NCBI RefSeq assembly: GCF_013113715.1
Contig: NZ_CP053344.1
Span: forward strand, 3,286,001 to 3,350,000
Reading direction: 5' to 3'
DNA length: 64,000 bases
Origin: Herbiconiux sp. SALV-R1
Lineage (GTDB): Bacteria; Actinomycetota; Actinomycetes; Actinomycetales; Microbacteriaceae
The notes below the pieces were generated by a model. That model made no database searches. It saw only the letters and a list, made by a program, of their open reading frames with translations, and had not been told where the DNA came from. Position numbers and translations under genes: made by a program. Numbering within the stretch: the stretch's first letter is position 1; each line of letters opens with the position of its first letter. Below are positions 59,890-64,000 of this stretch, piece by piece.

Positions 59890-62800
59890 TCACCCGGCCG
59901 CGCAGGCGGTGAGCTCGGCCACCGCCGGCGAGAGGGTGTTCTCGCCGCCGAGAAGGGTCACCTGGCCGGCACCGAGGGCGTCGATCTGCGCGAGCGTCTC
60001 GGCGGGCACGCAGTCGCCGGGCACCGTGAACAGGGGCGCGTCGAGCTTCGGAGCGAGCCCGGAGCCCGACAGGGCGTCGGGGAAGCCGACTCCGGTGGCG
60101 AGCACGACCCGGTCGGCCGAGGTGAAGAAGTGGGCGTTGATGAGACGCGACGACTCGTAGCGGTCGACACCTCCGAGTCGTACGGTCTCGGCGATGGTGC
60201 CGAGCTGGGTGACGATGCCGGCCGAGACCGACTTCTCCCCACCCGCCACGGCGATCTCGTCGAGCCCGAGCTCCTCGATCAGCGCGGCCGAGGCCGCGTC
60301 GAGCGAGTTCGCCCTGCCGTCGACCAGCACCACCGGGCCTGCTCCGTCGATGGCGGCACCGGCCGACAGCGCGTCGGCGAAGTTCGCCCCGGCCGCGACG
60401 ACGGCCTGAGCGGCGCCCTCGGGGAAGGCGGACTCGGCGACGAGGCGCGACGTCTCGTAGCGGTCGGCCCCCTGGATGCGGGAGACCGGGGCGATCTGGC
60501 CGAGTGCTGTCTGAACAGCAGCGGACACCGAGTTCACGCCGCCCACGACGACGATGCTCTCGGGGTCGAGGCGCTCCACCTCGGCGGCGACCCCCGGCGG
60601 CAGCTGCCCCTGCTGCGTCAGCAGGATGGGCGCGTCGGCCCGCGCGGCGGCGGGCGAGGCCGACAGCGCGTCGGGGAACACCTCGCCCGAGACCACGTAG
60701 ACCGTCTCCGCGCCCTCGGGGAAGCCCTCGAGCGAGGCCTCCACCGAGGTGGCGTAGCGGTCGGCGCCTGCGACGCGGTCGGTGACCGGCTCGACGGGCT
60801 CGTCGCCGACGGAGTAGCCGACGATGACCGGGTCGTGGTCGCTCGAGCGGAACACGCTCTCGTCGTAGAAGTCGGTGGCGTTGTAGTTGAAGCGGCTGTA
60901 CTCCTTCGCGATGGACTCGCCGGAGTTGATGTTCCAGATGTCGACCCCGGTCACCTTCGCGTCGGCCGCGGCGGAGGCGAAGATGTGGTCGAGCGAACCG
61001 CTCTGGCCGCTGAACGAGTAGCTGTACTCGCCGGTCTTCCCGCCCTGGTCGACGTAGCCCGCGTCGGTGATGACCTTCACCGGGTCTTCCTGCGAGTAGG
61101 CGTTGAAGTCACCGATGAGGAACACCTCGTCGGTGCCGAGCTCGCTCTGCAGCGATGCCGAGAACTCGACGAGGGCGCTCGCCTGAGCGACGCGCGAGGC
61201 GTTCGAGCCGCCCTGGCCGTCGCCCTGGTCGGCATCGGCACCGCTGCCCGACCCCTTCGACTTGAAGTGGTTCACGATGGCGATGAAGGCGTCGTCGTCG
61301 CTCCCGCCCGCGGGGATGAACTCCTGGGCGAGCGGCTGCCTGGCGTTGGAGAAGGCGTCGTCGAGCAGCACCCGCGATGTGCCGACGGGCTCCACGGCGG
61401 CCTCCTTGTAGATGAAGGCCGTGCGGATGACGTCTTGAGCGGCGAGCGTGGGCAGCTGGTCGGCTGCCGGTGAGGGCACGAACTCCCACTGCTCCGCCGG
61501 AGCGAGGCCCTCGTTGAGGGCATCGACCAGGGTGGAGAGGGCCTCGTCGCGGTCTTTGCCGAACTTCACCGAGTTCTCGATCTCTTCGAGCGAGACGACG
61601 TCGGCACCGAGGCCGTTGATGGCCGCGACGATCTTCGCCTGCTGGCGCTCAAGGTCATCGGCCTCCGCCGCGCCGCGTGCGTCGCAGCCCTCGTCGACGG
61701 TGACGTTGTTGCCGTCGCGATCGGTGTAGAAGGTGCAGCCGGTGAGCTGGTCGCCCGTGGTGGTGAAGTAGTTCAGCACGTTGAACCCGGCGATGACGAT
61801 GTCGCCGCCGACCTCCTCGGGAGCCTGGGGCTGCACGTCGCTGAACGTCGCCGGCAGTGTGCCCCCGGCCACGAGCTGGGTGGTGGGCTGGAACTTCCAG
61901 GTGTTGTTTCGGTAGTCGAAGATGACCGGCGAGGTGAAGCTCACCGCGGAGCCGACCGTGATCGACCGGTCGTCGGTGAGGTAGGGCAGGGGCAGCGCCT
62001 GATTCTCGGCCGAACCCAGGAAGTTGATGCTCGCACCGTCGTCGAGGGTCACGGCGCGGGCGGCGTTCTCGGCCACGGCGGCGGTGTACTCGGGGGTGCC
62101 GGGGCGGGCGATCTCGGTGGGGGTGATGAGCGGGGTGCTACCGGAGGCGAGGCCGATCTCGGCGTACTGGTTGGTGGAGTAGGTGTTGCTCACCGTGAAC
62201 TGGCCCTGGGGCGCCAGGAGCATGCCTTCGAGCGACTCGCGCTGCGCCTCCTCCCGCGGGAGCTCGATCGTCGCCGGGACGACGGGGTCGGCCGCGTCGA
62301 GCAGCTTCTCGAGCCCGTCGGCCGAACCGACCACGAACTCGGTCAGCCCGTTGAACTCCTCGATGTGGCCGGTGACCTTGACCAGGTCGCCCACGGCGAC
62401 CGAGCCGACCGTCGACTCCGAGTAGACGAAGATGGCGTCGGAGGCGGTGTGGGTGGCGAGGTCGATCGCTCCGCCGGTGCCGGGAGTCTGGATGTAGTAA
62501 CCCTTGAACCCTCCGGTGGGGTACGCGGCGGTCACCACGCCGGTCGTGGTGACCGGGGGCTTCTCGGGGGTCGCGAACGGCGACGCGTCGCCGGTGCCCT
62601 GGAGCTCGGCGATGGTGTGCTCGGTGGGCTCGCCGGGTTCTTCGGGCTCCTCCGGCTCGACCGGGCCCGTGCCGGCGGCGTTCTGCGGCGTGACCGTGCC
62701 GGTGGAGACGAAGTCGGCGGAGTTGTCGTCGGTGTCGGCGAACCCGGTGCGGGCGAGCGAGTTGGGAACGGAGTTGCCTCCGTCGACCGTGGCGGCCAGC

Positions 62801-63330
62801 GTCTCGAAGGTGTTCGAGCTGCCATAGCCGACGAGGTCGACGATGCCGTCGGTCTCGGTGACGGAGCCGGGCGCCGGCGCCAGGGGCTCTGCGACGTCGG
62901 CGAGAATGAGCGTGCCGTTGGTGCCCGAAGGCGTGATGGCCGACCCCAGGTCGAGGTCGGGCGCGGGGAGCGCAGAGCCGGTCGCCCCGTTGCCCTGCAC
63001 GGCCACGAGGAAGTAGCCGCCGGCCGCGATCGAGCCGCTGAGCAGCCCGACGCCGTTGACGGCTCCCTCACCGCCCGCCGAGCGGTACTGCAGCGACCAC
63101 CCGTCGAGCGAGACGGCGGAGGTGCCGGGGTTGTAGAGCTCGACGAACTTCGAGCTGAAGGGGGCTCCGGCGCTGCCGCCCTTGAGGTAGGCCTCGTTGA
63201 TGACGACGCCCGTGCCGTCGACCGAGGCCTGGGCCGACGAGGCGACTCCGACGAGGGGTGCCGCGAGCACGGCTCCGGTGGCGATCGTGGTGAGTGCCGC
63301 CCGGAGCGACCTCGTGGACTTCTGCGTCAT
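59890..63330 (-). CDS. secreted ExeM/NucH-like nuclease with lamin-tail domain and triple cell-wall-binding-2 repeats
   Basis: 1146 residues from ATG 63330 (GAGGAGATCC upstream). Signal peptide about 1-36. Lamin-tail domain (about 38-215: VVINEAYLKGGSAGAPFSSKFVELYNPG), an acidic Pro/Glu linker, an OB-like region, then an endonuclease/exonuclease/phosphatase domain (about 520-845: AGFNVLNYF, SLEEIENS, VNHFKSKGS, IGDFNAYSQEDP, SLDHIF, SSDHDPVIV). Three CW_binding_2 repeats close the protein. It is a cell-wall-anchored DNase able to feed nucleotides to the following nucleotidase. The longer N-terminal reading frame lacks a signal and was not used. Confidence 0.95.
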   Translation of the reverse strand: MTQKSTRSLRAALTTIATGAVLAAPLVGVASSAQASVDGTGVVINEAYLKGGSAGAPFSSKFVELYNPGTSAVSLDGWSLQYRSAGGEGAVNGVGLLSGSIAAGGYFLVAVQGNGATGSALPAPDLDLGSAITPSGTNGTLILADVAEPLAPAPGSVTETDGIVDLVGYGSSNTFETLAATVDGGNSVPNSLARTGFADTDDNSADFVSTGTVTPQNAAGTGPVEPEEPEEPGEPTEHTIAELQGTGDASPFATPEKPPVTTTGVVTAAYPTGGFKGYYIQTPGTGGAIDLATHTASDAIFVYSESTVGSVAVGDLVKVTGHIEEFNGLTEFVVGSADGLEKLLDAADPVVPATIELPREEAQRESLEGMLLAPQGQFTVSNTYSTNQYAEIGLASGSTPLITPTEIARPGTPEYTAAVAENAARAVTLDDGASINFLGSAENQALPLPYLTDDRSITVGSAVSFTSPVIFDYRNNTWKFQPTTQLVAGGTLPATFSDVQPQAPEEVGGDIVIAGFNVLNYFTTTGDQLTGCTFYTDRDGNNVTVDEGCDARGAAEADDLERQQAKIVAAINGLGADVVSLEEIENSVKFGKDRDEALSTLVDALNEGLAPAEQWEFVPSPAADQLPTLAAQDVIRTAFIYKEAAVEPVGTSRVLLDDAFSNARQPLAQEFIPAGGSDDDAFIAIVNHFKSKGSGSGADADQGDGQGGSNASRVAQASALVEFSASLQSELGTDEVFLIGDFNAYSQEDPVKVITDAGYVDQGGKTGEYSYSFSGQSGSLDHIFASAAADAKVTGVDIWNINSGESIAKEYSRFNYNATDFYDESVFRSSDHDPVIVGYSVGDEPVEPVTDRVAGADRYATSVEASLEGFPEGAETVYVVSGEVFPDALSASPAAARADAPILLTQQGQLPPGVAAEVERLDPESIVVVGGVNSVSAAVQTALGQIAPVSRIQGADRYETSRLVAESAFPEGAAQAVVAAGANFADALSAGAAIDGAGPVVLVDGRANSLDAASAALIEELGLDEIAVAGGEKSVSAGIVTQLGTIAETVRLGGVDRYESSRLINAHFFTSADRVVLATGVGFPDALSGSGLAPKLDAPLFTVPGDCVPAETLAQIDALGAGQVTLLGGENTLSPAVAELTACAAG

Positions 63331-63619
63331 GGATCTCCTCAGACGGTTCACACGGATTCGGCCATCGTAGGGACCCGAAGTAACGAAAGGCGAGCTACAC
63401 GTTTCTATTAGGTAAATTAAGTGAAACTGATAGAACGTCACCCCCTCGGGGGACAAAAGGCTAACCGAGCGATCGGCAGGAACGCAAGCACCGACTCAGT
63501 AATTCTCGGTAGTCCAGGAATTGAGTAGCGTGGGGGGGAGATCCAATCCGACGCCCGTGTCGAAGCCCTCGGTAGTGTGGAGTCAGCTTTGTTGGGGAGG
63601 CTCGAGATGCCGGGTGACG
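63331..63619. other. divergent promoter region, AT-richer than the surroundings
   Basis: 289 bp between the nuclease start and the plus-strand ATPase. The stretch 63395-63435 (TTTCTATTAGGTAAATTAAG, then TGAAACTGATAG) is unusually AT-rich and probably holds the minus-strand promoter of the nuclease-nucleotidase operon. GGGGAGG lies at 63593-63599 before the next gene. Nothing else recognisable. Confidence 0.45.
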
Positions 63620-64000
63620 ATGAGGCCCTCTCAGCGGGCTGACGCGGGACTGCGCGAGGTGATCGGCGCCGACCGCAGTGTGAGGGTGATGACCGAACGC
63701 CTGCTCGCCGGCGAGAGCGTCATGATCGCGGGGCCCTTCGGTTCCGGGAAGAGCCACGTCATCACGGCGGTGGCGGCGGAGCTGCGGCAGCTCGGTCACG
63801 ACCCGGTCGTGGTTCGCGGGTCGGCGACCCTGCGTTCGGCGCCCTACGGAGCCCTCGACGTGGCCGACGACACACGCCTAGAAGCGCTCCGCCCCGGTGA
63901 GGCCGCCCGCCACGAGACACCCACGGTGATCGTCGTCGACGACGCCCACCAGCTCGACGACTTCTCGCTGCAGCTGCTCACCCGCAGCATCCTGCACGGC
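63620..64000 (+). CDS. AAA ATPase, probably LuxR/LAL-type regulator (5' part only)
   Basis: 127 residues visible before the window ends, reading from ATG 63620. It has Walker A MIAGPFGSGKSHVITAVAAE (about 35-54) and Walker B TVIVVDDAHQLDDFSLQLL, with VVRGSATLRSAPYGAL between, as in the NTPase modules of MalT/LAL-type LuxR regulators that also appear in Microbacteriaceae. The HTH end is outside the window. The start is uncertain: the best ribosome-binding GGGGAGG is 20 nt upstream, and ATG 63607 opens only a 12-codon frame. Confidence 0.7.
   Translation, partial: MRPSQRADAGLREVIGADRSVRVMTERLLAGESVMIAGPFGSGKSHVITAVAAELRQLGHDPVVVRGSATLRSAPYGALDVADDTRLEALRPGEAARHETPTVIVVDDAHQLDDFSLQLLTRSILHG

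Noticed and set aside
1-64000. CRISPR arrays, insertion sequences, prophage, integrons, tRNA and rRNA genes
   Set aside because: No regular repeat-spacer series, transposase or integrase motifs, or cloverleaf/rRNA-like sequence was recognised on reading.

Overview
The window is GC-rich, densely packed actinobacterial DNA. The family is most likely Microbacteriaceae. This rests on strong G/C third-position bias, GTG starts, ATGA/GTGA operon overlaps, paired lipB-lipA, a furA-katA operon, a DtxR/IdeR-type iron box and secreted proteins ending in triple cell-wall-binding-2 repeats. No rRNA, tRNA, CRISPR array, insertion sequence or prophage was seen.

Layout. (1) 1-13.3 kb is mixed housekeeping: a YgiB/YgiC-like pair, a VOC protein, lipoate genes lipB-lipA, a DUF72 protein, a double-hotdog thioesterase, two overlapping AraC-type regulators, a membrane-anchored thioredoxin-fold protein without CxxC, an NmrA-like reductase, an HSL-type esterase, a HipB-like HTH remnant, a YfcE-like phosphoesterase and an iron-box-controlled SIP-domain protein. 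(2) 13.3-43.6 kb is a catabolic island. Operon A (20.8->13.3 kb, minus) is SDR, binding protein, sugar ABC ATPase, one permease, two zinc alcohol dehydrogenases and an SDR; it is divergent from a TIM-barrel isomerase/epimerase and adjacent to a LacI regulator. Next come a SnoaL-like protein and a PanE/ApbA-like reductase. Operon B (31.3->24.7 kb, minus) is a second ribose-type ABC system with two permeases, an XRE-cupin regulator and a second PanE-like reductase. It is preceded by an M24 peptidase-like hydrolase, a 3-hydroxyisobutyrate-dehydrogenase-like enzyme and a zinc alcohol dehydrogenase. Operon C (40.9->34.9 kb, minus) is a SIS isomerase, a xylulokinase-type kinase, permease, binding protein and ATPase. 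(3) 40.9-47.5 kb holds two SorC-type regulators, a ribulose-phosphate-3-epimerase paralogue and a 2-oxoacid/acetoin-type dehydrogenase made of an E2 and a fused E1 alpha-beta protein. (4) 47.5-64 kb holds a Tat-exported protein, a LysR regulator with a divergent flavoprotein, a TetR-MFS pair with a double operator, a catechol-dioxygenase-like VOC protein, a PadR regulator, furA-katA, two large secreted nucleic-acid/nucleotide hydrolases and the start of an AAA/LuxR-type ATPase.

How it fits together. Three ribose/xylose-type importers within 26 kb, with dehydrogenases, SDRs, a kinase, two sugar-type isomerases and an epimerase, imply uptake and oxidation of polyols or sugars; the substrates are not readable from sequence. 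The E1/E2 pair next to a kinase/isomerase/epimerase set suggests that one route may end in thiamine-dependent cleavage of an alpha-hydroxyketone or 2-oxoacid to an acyl-CoA, using lipoate supplied by LipA/LipB. Conserved operator-like motifs link several of these promoters.

Non-coding highlights are a 41-bp perfect palindrome at furA, three long inverted repeats that all have 16-nt centres, hairpins just after two of the three binding-protein genes, tandem LacI-like repeats before operon A, and a motif shared by the two SorC-flanked intergenic regions. Starts were chosen by ribosome-binding sites, operon overlaps and family-typical N termini.
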